DNA of 12,284 nucleotides, from contig CAYHEP010000026.1 of assembly GCA_964355775.1 (NCBI GenBank), positions 1 through 12,284 of the forward strand, given 5' to 3'. Both the position numbers and the translations under genes were made by a program. A model generated the notes under the pieces. The model saw only the letters and a program-made list of their open reading frames with translations, made no database searches and was not told the origin of the DNA. The DNA comes from JBBTSB01 sp964355775 (GTDB lineage: Bacteria > Patescibacteriota > Minisyncoccia > 2-02-FULL-40-12 > IGHO2-01-FULL-4-A). Below are positions 5,045 to 11,115 of this stretch, piece by piece; position 1 is the stretch's first letter; each line of letters starts with the position of its first letter.

Positions 5045-6081
5045 ATAAAATCAACCTCATTCTCTCGGATAAAACAGTGTTTCAAGGCGAGTCCCCCCGC
5101 ACCAGCGGGGGTGTTTTTTTAAATACCCTTGGCGAGGTCGTCTTCAGTACCGGTATGACAGGCTACGTCGAGTCGCTCACGGATCCTTCCTACTCGGGGC
5201 AGATACTGGTTTTTACCTATCCGCTGATCGGCAATTATGGCATCACGCCAAAAGAGACATGGGAGTCAGAAAAAATCCATGCCACTGGAGTGGTGGTAAG
5301 CGAAGCGACGAAAGAATTTGCTGATTGGCTCCACGAACAAGGCGTTCCGTTGCTTACTGGTATAGACACACGAGCACTCACAAAACATCTCCGATCCAGG
5401 GGGACAATGCGGGGCAGTATCTCTCCCCAACCCTCTCTTATAGATAAGAGAGGGAGCCTGCCTGGCCGGCAGGTAGGCAAGGGTGAGATAGTCCCCTTTG
5501 TCTCTATCCCAAAACCAATCCTCTACAATGCCCATCACCAACAAATCATCATCCTCGTAGACTGCGGTATGAAGATGAATATTCTGCGCGAGTTGATGAA
5601 ACTACCGTACGCGATCAAGCGTGTGCCGAGGGAATATGATTATAGTAGAGAAGATTTTGCTGGCGTGTTTTTATCAAATGGTCCGGGAGATCCTGCGGAT
5701 TATACAGAAACTATTTCGGTTTTGAAAAAAGTCCTCAAGAAAAATATTCCTGTGATGGGCATTTGTTTGGGCTCGCAGATCATGGGGCTTGCGGCTGGAG
5801 CAAAGACATACAAATTAAAATTCGGTCATCGGGGCCATAATCAGCCAGTGCAAATGGATGATGGTAAATGTTTTATCACTTCACAAAACCACGGCTACGC
5901 GGTTGATGAGTCTTCTTTACCCCGAGGCTGGTATGTGAATTTCCGTAATCTGAATGATCACTCCGTCGAAGGAGTGGCTCATAAGACCAAGCCGTTTTTC
6001 TCGGTTCAGTTCCATCCCGAGGCGTGCCCAGGCCCTACCGACACGAGGTGGCTTTTTAAAAAATTCCATGAGCTCCTATAA
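5041..6081 (+). CDS. carA: Carbamoyl-phosphate synthase small (glutaminase) subunit
   Basis: This 346-residue subunit hydrolyses glutamine and passes ammonia to CarB. The N-terminal domain shows GEVVFSTGMTGY (31-42), TDPSYSGQILVFTYPLIGNYG (47-67) and GIDTRALTKHLR (107-118). The class I amidotransferase domain has FLSNGPGDP (210-218), nucleophile C242 in GICLGS, and the dyad H325/E327 in VQFHPE. Two stretches look inserted: residues 18-27, encoded by a GC-rich hairpin followed by seven T, and residues about 126-150, encoded by a branched palindromic repeat in the linker between the two domains. Both keep the frame and no catalytic residue is lost. The ATG is created by the junction with the GIY-YIG element; before insertion the codon would have read TTG. 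There is no visible Shine-Dalgarno sequence, so coupling to the nuclease gene is likely. The end overlaps carB by 14 bases. Confidence 0.93.
   Translation: MNKINLILSDKTVFQGESPRTSGGVFLNTLGEVVFSTGMTGYVESLTDPSYSGQILVFTYPLIGNYGITPKETWESEKIHATGVVVSEATKEFADWLHEQGVPLLTGIDTRALTKHLRSRGTMRGSISPQPSLIDKRGSLPGRQVGKGEIVPFVSIPKPILYNAHHQQIIILVDCGMKMNILRELMKLPYAIKRVPREYDYSREDFAGVFLSNGPGDPADYTETISVLKKVLKKNIPVMGICLGSQIMGLAAGAKTYKLKFGHRGHNQPVQMDDGKCFITSQNHGYAVDESSLPRGWYVNFRNLNDHSVEGVAHKTKPFFSVQFHPEACPGPTDTRWLFKKFHELL
5094..5120 (+). terminator. Intrinsic-terminator-like hairpin inside carA codons 18-27
   Basis: CCCCCGC (5094-5100) pairs with GCGGGGG (5105-5111) around the loop ACCA, followed by TG and seven T (5114-5120). 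This is the shape of a factor-independent terminator on the plus strand, only about 50 bases into carA. It is translated as PRTSGGVF, where related CarA proteins have a shorter loop before GEVVF. It may be a captured terminator or repeat, or a functioning attenuator that reports translation of the carA start. The sequence shows the structure, not the function. Confidence 0.5.
5418..5490. repeat. Branched palindromic repeat inserted in carA linker
   Basis: Three nested stems can form. The outer one is TATCTCTCCC (5418-5427) with GGGTGAGATA (5481-5490), one T-T mismatch. Inside is CCCTCTCTTAT (5431-5441) with ATAAGAGAGGG (5444-5454), 11 bp perfect with a minimal loop. Next to it is GCCTGCCTG (5456-5464) with CAGGTAGGC (5470-5478), nine pairs with one G-T. 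The whole has a three-way-junction shape. It encodes about residues 126-150 of CarA (PSLIDKRGSLPGR...), a low-conservation linker between the N-terminal and glutaminase domains. It looks like a mobile or spreading chromosomal repeat tolerated in frame. Confidence 0.75.
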
Positions 6082-9000
6082 AAAAATTCTCATTCTAGGC
6101 TCTGGAGGACTCCGTATCGGCCAAGCTGGGGAATTTGACTATTCCGGGTCGCAGGCGATCAAGGCGTTCAAGGAGGAAGGGATTAAGACGGTGCTCATCA
6201 ATCCCAACATTGCTACCGTGCAGACGGATGGTGGTTTTGCCGATCGGGTATATTTTCAACCGCTCAACTTGGAAACCGTCACGGCTATTATCAAAAAAGA
6301 GAAACCTGATGCGATCACGGTAAGTTTTGGTGGACAGACTGCGCTCAATCTTGGTCTCCAGCTCAAAGGAGTGAACATTCTTGGCACGCCGGTCAAAACC
6401 ATCAAGATCACCGAAGACCGGGATCTTTTTAAAAAAGAATTGCAAAAAATTGGAGTCAAAACTCCCAGAAGTATTATTGCTTACTCTATGGCAGAGGCAA
6501 TTACAGCGGCAAAAAAAATCGGCTACCCCATCATGGTGCGATCAGGATACTCACTTGGAGGCCTGGGATCGGGTCGCGTGGATAACGAAGCGGAATTAAA
6601 AAGCCGCGTCTTGGAAAAACAAATGCTCATTGAAGAATATCTGGCCGGATGGAAAGAAATCGAATACGAAGTCGTGCGCGATAGAGACGGCAACACGATC
6701 ACGGTCTGCAATATGGAAAACCTGGACCCCATGGGCATCCATACGGGAGAAAGTATCGTCGTCGCCCCCAGTCAGACCCTCAACAACACCGAGTACCATA
6801 TGCTCCGCGAGATCGCAATCAAGACGATCAATCATTTGGGCATTGTTGGTGAATGCAATATTCAATATGCTTTGCATCCCGCGTCGGGAGATTATAGAGT
6901 GATTGAGGTAAATGCTAGATTGTCTCGCTCAAGCGCTCTCGCATCCAAAGCCACCGGCTATTCCCTGGCCTATGTCGCCGCTAAGCTTGCCCTTGGCTAT
7001 CGTCTCCACGAACTCAAAAACTCTGTGACAAAAAGCACATCGGCCTTCTTTGAGCCGGCGTTGGACTATCTGGCGGTAAAAATTCCGAGGTGGGATCTTC
7101 AGAAGATGAAATCCAGTGATCGTCACATCGGTTCGGAGATGAAGAGCGTCGGTGAAGTGATGGCGTTGGGACGGAGTTTTCCGGAAGCGCTTCAGAAAGC
7201 GATGAGAATGTTAAATGTGCCTGTGCCCATAGTAAAAGACATTGAAGATGAGATGAAGCATGCAACCGATCGCCGGCTGTTTGCGATCATTGCCGGGTTT
7301 CGAAAAGGAATGAGTGTAAAAAAGATTCACGACATGACACACATTACGCCCTGGTTTTTGGGGCATATCAAAGCGATCGCCATGTTTGATTTCAAAAAAC
7401 GTACCTTGCGCGAAGCAAAGCAAATGGGCTTTTCCGATCGTGACATCGCGCGCGCGCTCAAGACTACTGAACAAAAGATCAGAACAAAGCGCATTACTCA
7501 AGATATTACGCCGTTTATCAAACAGATCGACACGCTCGCGGGAGAATTTGATGCCGAAACAAATTATCTCTATATGACGTATCACGGCAATGTGCATGAC
7601 GTTGTGCCACTCAAGAAGCCGATCATTGTATTAGGCTCTGGCCCTTATTGTATTGGTTCTTCTGTAGAATTTGATTGGTCTGCTGTCAATACCGTCAAGA
7701 CCCTCCGCAAACACGGCAAAAAAACAATCGTCATCAATTCCAATCCCGAAACCGTCTCGACTGATTTTGATAATTCCGACCGGTTATATTTTGAAGAGCT
7801 TACCCTTGAGCGTATTCGCGATATAGCGGATTTCGAAAACAATCCCAGTATCATCGTGTCTGTCGGAGGACAGATCGCAAACAATGTTGCCTTGACACTC
7901 GCAAAATCTGGTTACAAACTATTAGGCACTTCGGCCGAATCAATCGATCGAGCCGAGGATCGCAACAAATTTTCCGCCACGCTCGGTCGTCTTAAGATTG
8001 ATCAGCCTACATGGACTCAGGCACGAACGTTGATGGAGGCAAAAGCGTTTGCAAAACGCATGGGCTATCCGCTTCTCATTCGCCCCTCGTATGTACTATC
8101 CGGTGGTGCGATGAATGTCGTCGGTGATAATGCCCAGCTCAAGGCCTATCTTGCGGCCGCAACCGAGCTCTCCCCCGAGCATCCGGTCGTTGTGTCCCAG
8201 TTTATAACTGGAGCAAAAGAATTTGAGATTGATGCAGTGGCGCATGAGGGCAAGATCGTGATCTATGCGATCAGCGAGCATATCGAAAATGCCGGCGTAC
8301 ACTCGGGCGACGCAACGGTGGTGCTTCCCCCCCAGCGATTGTATTTGGAATCCGTGCGCCGAGCCAAACGCATTGCGAAGACCATTGCCGCCGAGCTTGC
8401 GATCACGGGCCCCTTTAATATCCAGTTTCTTGCCAAAGACAATGAAATCAAAGTCATCGAGTGCAATGTGCGCGCCTCGCGGTCGTTCCCATTCGTTTCA
8501 AAAGTGATCGGGCATAATTTTATAGAAATCGCGACAGAAAGTATGCTCGGCATCAAACACGATATCAATTTCCGTACGCTCGACTTGGATTATGTGGCTG
8601 TAAAAAGCCCCCAGTTCTCCTATAATCGCCTCAAGGGCGCAGATCCGGTAGCGGGTGTGGAAATGGCCTCCACGGGCGAGGTGGCATGCTTCGGGGCTGA
8701 TTTGTCGGAGGCGTTTTACCGATCTTGGCTGGCCACTGAACAATCAGTAAATGGTAAACGTATATTAGTAAGTATTGCTGATGAGGCCAAACCCAAACTT
8801 AGCGAAGAATTAAAAAAGCTATCGGCCATTGGCTATACGCTATTGGCCACCAAAGGCACGCATGATTACCTCAAGCGCGTCGGCGTGACATCAACACTTT
8901 CCAATCGTCTCGGTCAACGTGAACCCACCATTGCAAGCGCCATCATGAACCGTGAGGTTGATCTCGTGATCAATATTCCCACCTTTGGTCCATCGGACGC

Positions 9001-9166
9001 CGACGCAAAAAAGATTCGCCGTCTTGCGATCGATCACCATATCCCCCAAATCACCAACTCCGAATCCGCCCGCGTGCTTTTAAAATGTCTCGCCGAAGTA
9101 GATCTCAAAAAAATTGAACCCAAAAGCTGGCAGGAGATTATTTTTTCCGAAGCTCAAAAATCATAA
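6068..9166 (+). CDS. carB: Carbamoyl-phosphate synthase large subunit
   Basis: This 1032-residue enzyme makes carbamoyl phosphate from bicarbonate, ATP and ammonia delivered by CarA. It has the full duplicated architecture: first ATP-grasp half opening with GSGGLRIGQAGEFDYSG (11-27), with VRSGYSLGGLGSG (157-169) and IEVNARLSRSS (279-289); the central oligomerisation region (about 400-515); second half opening with GSGPYCIGSSVEFDWS (near 520) and carrying IECNVRASRSFPF (near 797); and a C-terminal MGS-like regulatory domain (about 896-1032, RILVSIADEA, LLATKGTH, DLVINIPT). The ATG at 6068 begins MSSYKKILILG, the normal family start, 14 bases inside carA; the frame is open upstream to 5954 but that stretch is carA in another frame. 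The wording of the first half is very close to eukaryotic CAD, as I remember it. It ends 10 bases from the convergent xthA, with no terminator visible between. Confidence 0.96.
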   Translation: MSSYKKILILGSGGLRIGQAGEFDYSGSQAIKAFKEEGIKTVLINPNIATVQTDGGFADRVYFQPLNLETVTAIIKKEKPDAITVSFGGQTALNLGLQLKGVNILGTPVKTIKITEDRDLFKKELQKIGVKTPRSIIAYSMAEAITAAKKIGYPIMVRSGYSLGGLGSGRVDNEAELKSRVLEKQMLIEEYLAGWKEIEYEVVRDRDGNTITVCNMENLDPMGIHTGESIVVAPSQTLNNTEYHMLREIAIKTINHLGIVGECNIQYALHPASGDYRVIEVNARLSRSSALASKATGYSLAYVAAKLALGYRLHELKNSVTKSTSAFFEPALDYLAVKIPRWDLQKMKSSDRHIGSEMKSVGEVMALGRSFPEALQKAMRMLNVPVPIVKDIEDEMKHATDRRLFAIIAGFRKGMSVKKIHDMTHITPWFLGHIKAIAMFDFKKRTLREAKQMGFSDRDIARALKTTEQKIRTKRITQDITPFIKQIDTLAGEFDAETNYLYMTYHGNVHDVVPLKKPIIVLGSGPYCIGSSVEFDWSAVNTVKTLRKHGKKTIVINSNPETVSTDFDNSDRLYFEELTLERIRDIADFENNPSIIVSVGGQIANNVALTLAKSGYKLLGTSAESIDRAEDRNKFSATLGRLKIDQPTWTQARTLMEAKAFAKRMGYPLLIRPSYVLSGGAMNVVGDNAQLKAYLAAATELSPEHPVVVSQFITGAKEFEIDAVAHEGKIVIYAISEHIENAGVHSGDATVVLPPQRLYLESVRRAKRIAKTIAAELAITGPFNIQFLAKDNEIKVIECNVRASRSFPFVSKVIGHNFIEIATESMLGIKHDINFRTLDLDYVAVKSPQFSYNRLKGADPVAGVEMASTGEVACFGADLSEAFYRSWLATEQSVNGKRILVSIADEAKPKLSEELKKLSAIGYTLLATKGTHDYLKRVGVTSTLSNRLGQREPTIASAIMNREVDLVINIPTFGPSDADAKKIRRLAIDHHIPQITNSESARVLLKCLAEVDLKKIEPKSWQEIIFSEAQKS

Positions 9167-9176
9167 ACATCAGGCA

Positions 9177-9974
9177 TTAGGTTTCTATTTCAATCTCCAC
9201 CGGGCAGTGGTCGGAGCCGAGGACCTCGGGATGGATCAATGCTTTTTTGATTTTGGATTTCATTTGTTCGCTGACAAAAACATAATCAATTCTCCAACCG
9301 ATATTCCGGGCGCGGGCATTTGCAAAGTGACTCCACCAGGTATAGTGGCCGTTGCTTTTGGTAAATAGACGAAAGGTATCTATAAAACCACTTGCAATCA
9401 TCTTGTCGATTCCCTCGCGCTCCTCATCAGTAAAGCCTTTTTTGCCGACATTTTCTTTGGGACGCGCCAAGTCGTCTTCGGTATGAGCCACATTGAGGTC
9501 TCCGCAAAAGATCACTGGCTTGGTTTTCTGAAGTTCCTTCATATACTCCAAAAAGGCCGGATCCCACTTTTTGTGGCGCAATGGTATGCGCGACAGGTCG
9601 TCTTTGGCATTTGGTGTATACACTGTCGCAATGTAAAAATCTTTAAATTCCAGAGTGGTCACTCGGCCTTCGGTGTTTGGGTCGCCATACTCATCGCCTG
9701 ACATGTCGTATGCTTTGGCGATTTTTTCCGGCAGGTCCAGAGCCACAGATAGCGGTTTGGTTTTACTAAAAATCGCCGTACCTGAATATCCCGGCCGAGT
9801 AGCCGAGTTCCAGTACTCTTCGTATTCGGGCAAGTCCACTTCGCTTTGGTGCTCGTGCGCCTTGGTTTCCTGCAAACATAAAATATCGGGCTGATATTTT
9901 TCAATAAATGGCACAAACAACCCCTTCCTATGTACCGCCCGTATGCCATTGATGTTCCAAGAGATGATATTCAT
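9177..9974 (-). CDS. xthA: Exodeoxyribonuclease III / AP endonuclease
   Basis: This 265-residue enzyme of the exonuclease III family incises DNA at abasic sites and trims 3' ends in base-excision repair. Motifs in order: SWNINGIRA (5-13) with N7, LQETK (34-38) with metal ligand E36, GYSGTAIFSK (62-71), VYTPNA (118-123) with Y119, CGDLNVAH (157-164) with D159 and N161, WRIDYVFVS (227-235), and the terminal GSDHCPVE (253-260) with the D255-H256 pair. Length and motif spacing fit the family, and nothing is missing. Its ATG overlaps, as ATGA, the stop of a 23-codon gene remnant that runs back almost to tRNA-Ser. It converges on carB with a 10-base gap. Confidence 0.94.
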   Translation of the reverse strand: MNIISWNINGIRAVHRKGLFVPFIEKYQPDILCLQETKAHEHQSEVDLPEYEEYWNSATRPGYSGTAIFSKTKPLSVALDLPEKIAKAYDMSGDEYGDPNTEGRVTTLEFKDFYIATVYTPNAKDDLSRIPLRHKKWDPAFLEYMKELQKTKPVIFCGDLNVAHTEDDLARPKENVGKKGFTDEEREGIDKMIASGFIDTFRLFTKSNGHYTWWSHFANARARNIGWRIDYVFVSEQMKSKIKKALIHPEVLGSDHCPVEIEIET

Positions 9975-10042
9975 AATTTGGAAATTAATTCAGGGATTTT
10001 TGTAAAATCATCAGTCCAATATTTTACTCCATCCAGTTTTGA
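9971..10042 (-). pseudogene. 3' remnant of a lost gene overlapping the xthA start
   Basis: On the minus strand, 10042-9971 reads SKLDGVKYWTDDFTKIPELI then SKL and TGA, and the TGA overlaps the xthA ATG as ATGA, the junction typical of real operon partners. Upstream, the frame is closed by TGA at 10045-10043 and then meets the 3' end of tRNA-Ser. The ending resembles the 'WTDDFxxI...L' C-termini I associate with spermidine-synthase-like proteins, but 23 residues are too few to be sure. The simplest reading is that the body of the gene was removed by a rearrangement whose breakpoint lies at the tRNA 3' end. It could also be a chance open frame. Confidence 0.4.
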
Positions 10043-10051
10043 TCATATTTG

Positions 10052-10134
10052 CGGAGGGTGCGAGACTCGAACTCGCGAGGGATTGCTCCCGCACGCTTTC
10101 CAAGCGTGTGCCATAGCCGCTAGGCGAACCCTCC
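10052..10134 (-). tRNA. tRNA-Ser (anticodon GGA)
   Basis: An 83-base cloverleaf is readable on the minus strand: acceptor GGAGGGT (10134-10128) pairs with ACCCTCC (10059-10053) and the discriminator is G; the D arm has a three-pair stem GCC/GGC; the anticodon arm is CACGC-TTGGAAA-GCGTG, giving anticodon GGA (reads UCC and UCU); a 15-base variable arm CGGGAGCAATCCCTC, with GGGA/TCCC around GCAA, marks a class II tRNA; the T arm is GCGAG-TTCGAGT-CTCGC. The CCA tail is not encoded. A promoter lies just upstream at 10174-10147. Confidence 0.95.
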
Positions 10135-10146
10135 GACTCATCCATA

Positions 10147-10174
10147 TTTATAGCATTCTCCGAGGCATTTGCAA
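10147..10174 (-). promoter_or_regulatory. Sigma-70-type promoter for tRNA-Ser
   Basis: TTGCAA (10174-10169) is followed 16 bases later by TATAAA (10152-10147) on the minus strand, 13 bases before the tRNA 5' end. Reading ATAAAT as the -10 gives a 17-base spacer. The -35 hexamer TTGCAA is its own reverse complement and is shared with the divergent promoter at 10169-10197. Confidence 0.55.
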
Positions 10175-10197
10175 CATTGTCTCTATTGCCGTATAAC
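10169..10197 (+). promoter_or_regulatory. Sigma-70-type promoter for the 79-residue gene
   Basis: TTGCAA (10169-10174) and TATAAC (10192-10197) are separated by exactly 17 bases. A transcript would begin near 10204, giving a leader of about 28 bases that contains two direct copies of GGCGCAGA and the purine-rich AAGGAGGAGGT just before the ATG at 10232. The -35 box is shared with the tRNA-Ser promoter on the other strand. Confidence 0.6.
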
Positions 10198-10231
10198 AAA
10201 GGCAAGGCGCAGAGGCGCAGAAGGAGGAGGT

Positions 10232-10471
10232 ATGGCGGCGGCAAGCCACGTTCGTTTCAGGAATGACGGAGACTTCGAGTCCACCGGGGACGAGGAGCTT
10301 CGCGAGTACATCGCGATTTACGTTGAAAAAAACTGGTCCACCCCGGTGGCGGACCAGCGACCCGGAGAGTTCCGGGTCGTCCTCTTCAATCGGTACTGTT
10401 GGGTTTCGGAGGCGTTGGTCATTGTCGTCAGCGCTGAAGAGCTCGCCCGGCCGTATCGAAGGGAGACCTAG
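10232..10471 (+). CDS. GC-rich 79-residue protein of unknown function
   Basis: I do not recognise this protein. The ATG at 10232 follows AAGGAGGAGGT directly, the strongest ribosome binding site in the window, which decides it over the upstream ATG at 10169 that lies in the promoter. The product has an acidic N-terminal half (NDGDFESTGDEELREY, 11-26), a central VEKNWSTPVADQRPGEF (31-47), then a hydrophobic beta-like stretch FRVVLFNRYCWVSEALVIVV (47-66) and a basic tail. There is no signal peptide or clear membrane helix; a small cytoplasmic alpha/beta domain is plausible. GC content is about 60% by my count, well above most neighbours, and codons 34-50 also encode two adjacent strong RNA hairpins. 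With its own promoter and terminator it is a complete single-gene unit, possibly acquired. A structured RNA as the real product cannot be excluded. Confidence 0.65.
   Translation: MAAASHVRFRNDGDFESTGDEELREYIAIYVEKNWSTPVADQRPGEFRVVLFNRYCWVSEALVIVVSAEELARPYRRET
10333..10379 (+). other. Two adjacent strong hairpins within the 79-residue gene
   Basis: CTGGTCC (10333-10339) pairs with GGACCAG (10351-10357), with further CC/GG pairing inside. Immediately next, CGACCCGGA (10358-10366) pairs perfectly with TCCGGGTCG (10371-10379) around a GAGT loop. The second hairpin starts on the base after the first ends. This could be coding constraint in a GC-rich gene, a folded regulatory segment, or part of a structured RNA. 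Confidence 0.6.
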
Positions 10472-10499
10472 TCGTGCGGTGTCGTTCTCGGTCCCCCGG

Positions 10500-10527
10500 A
10501 CACGCCTGTTGTTCGGGGGCGTGTTTT
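10500..10527 (+). terminator. Intrinsic terminator after the 79-residue gene
   Basis: ACACGCC (10500-10506) pairs with GGCGTGT (10518-10524), followed by a short run of T (10524-10527). An alternative stem CCCCCG (10493-10498) with CGGGGG (10514-10519) overlaps it. It lies 28 bases after the stop codon and separates this unit from the convergent DedA-like gene. Confidence 0.7.
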
Positions 10528-10539
10528 ACACAGAATTTC

Positions 10540-11115
10540 CTATAATTCTTTTTTGGAAAATTTTGAGAGAAAGTGCTGAATGACAAAGAAGAGTACTAAA
10601 CAGATCAGTAAGACCAGTTCGGTATAGCGAACATATTTGCCGATCGGCAATACCGTCGTACCGGCGGCGAACCCGAGGCCTCCGACGATGAGCACCCAAA
10701 AGATCGAGGCGAAGATGTCGATCTTGACCAAGCGTTTGATGGGCGCCTTGATGAGTCCTGCACGGATCCAGATTGCATGGTGTATGCCGTAGACGAATTG
10801 TGAAAAAAAGATGGTCCGAAATGGCCGTTCTTGGATATGTGTATCCAGTGGAGAGGCGAGGCGGTTTGCGTAACGAGCGATGCGCGGAAATTTGGATCCG
10901 TGCAGACCAAGATAATACCAAAACGCGTCTCCTATCACCGTACCGGAGTAGAGAAAAATGAAAACTACCAAAGGATTGAAAAGTCCTTGTTGCGTCGCAA
11001 AGCCGAAAACAAACAGCGGTGCATCACCCTCGAAGGCCATGAAGAGAAATGCAAGCACATAGCCGTAGATTTGATGATATTGAATAAACTCGTATATAAA
11101 TGAGTGCTCTATCAT
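10540..11115 (-). CDS. DedA-family (VTT domain) integral membrane protein
   Basis: This 191-residue protein belongs by appearance to the DedA/SNARE-associated (VTT) family, membrane proteins linked to lipid carrier recycling and membrane homeostasis. The re-entrant acidic/proline segment is FEGDAPLFVFG (28-38), the glycine-aspartate motif IGDAFWYYLGLHGSKF (61-76) follows, then FFSQFVYGIHHAIWIRAGLIK (103-123), corresponding to the conserved Arg/Gly segment of the family, and IFWVLIVGGLGFAAG (138-152), with a final helix at about 164-183 and a basic tail. In the third motif the usual Arg pattern is replaced by Gly-Ile-His-His, so exact activity is uncertain. Its ATG overlaps the murD stop as ATGA, implying co-translation with murD; a link to undecaprenyl phosphate use in wall synthesis is attractive but inferred. 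Confidence 0.82.
   Translation of the reverse strand: MIEHSFIYEFIQYHQIYGYVLAFLFMAFEGDAPLFVFGFATQQGLFNPLVVFIFLYSGTVIGDAFWYYLGLHGSKFPRIARYANRLASPLDTHIQERPFRTIFFSQFVYGIHHAIWIRAGLIKAPIKRLVKIDIFASIFWVLIVGGLGFAAGTTVLPIGKYVRYTELVLLICLVLFFVIQHFLSKFSKKEL

Noticed and set aside
5954..6067. Upstream extension of the carB frame to an ATG at 5954
   Set aside because: The extra 38 codons are carA read in another frame; MSSYKKILILGSGG at 6068 is the normal CarB start.
9167..9176. Bidirectional terminator between convergent carB and xthA
   Set aside because: Only ten bases separate the stops and no stem-loop with a T-run is visible there.
10169..10231. Start of the small GC-rich gene at the ATG at 10169
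   Set aside because: That stretch holds the promoter boxes and the leader; the strong AAGGAGGAGGT sits directly before the ATG at 10232.
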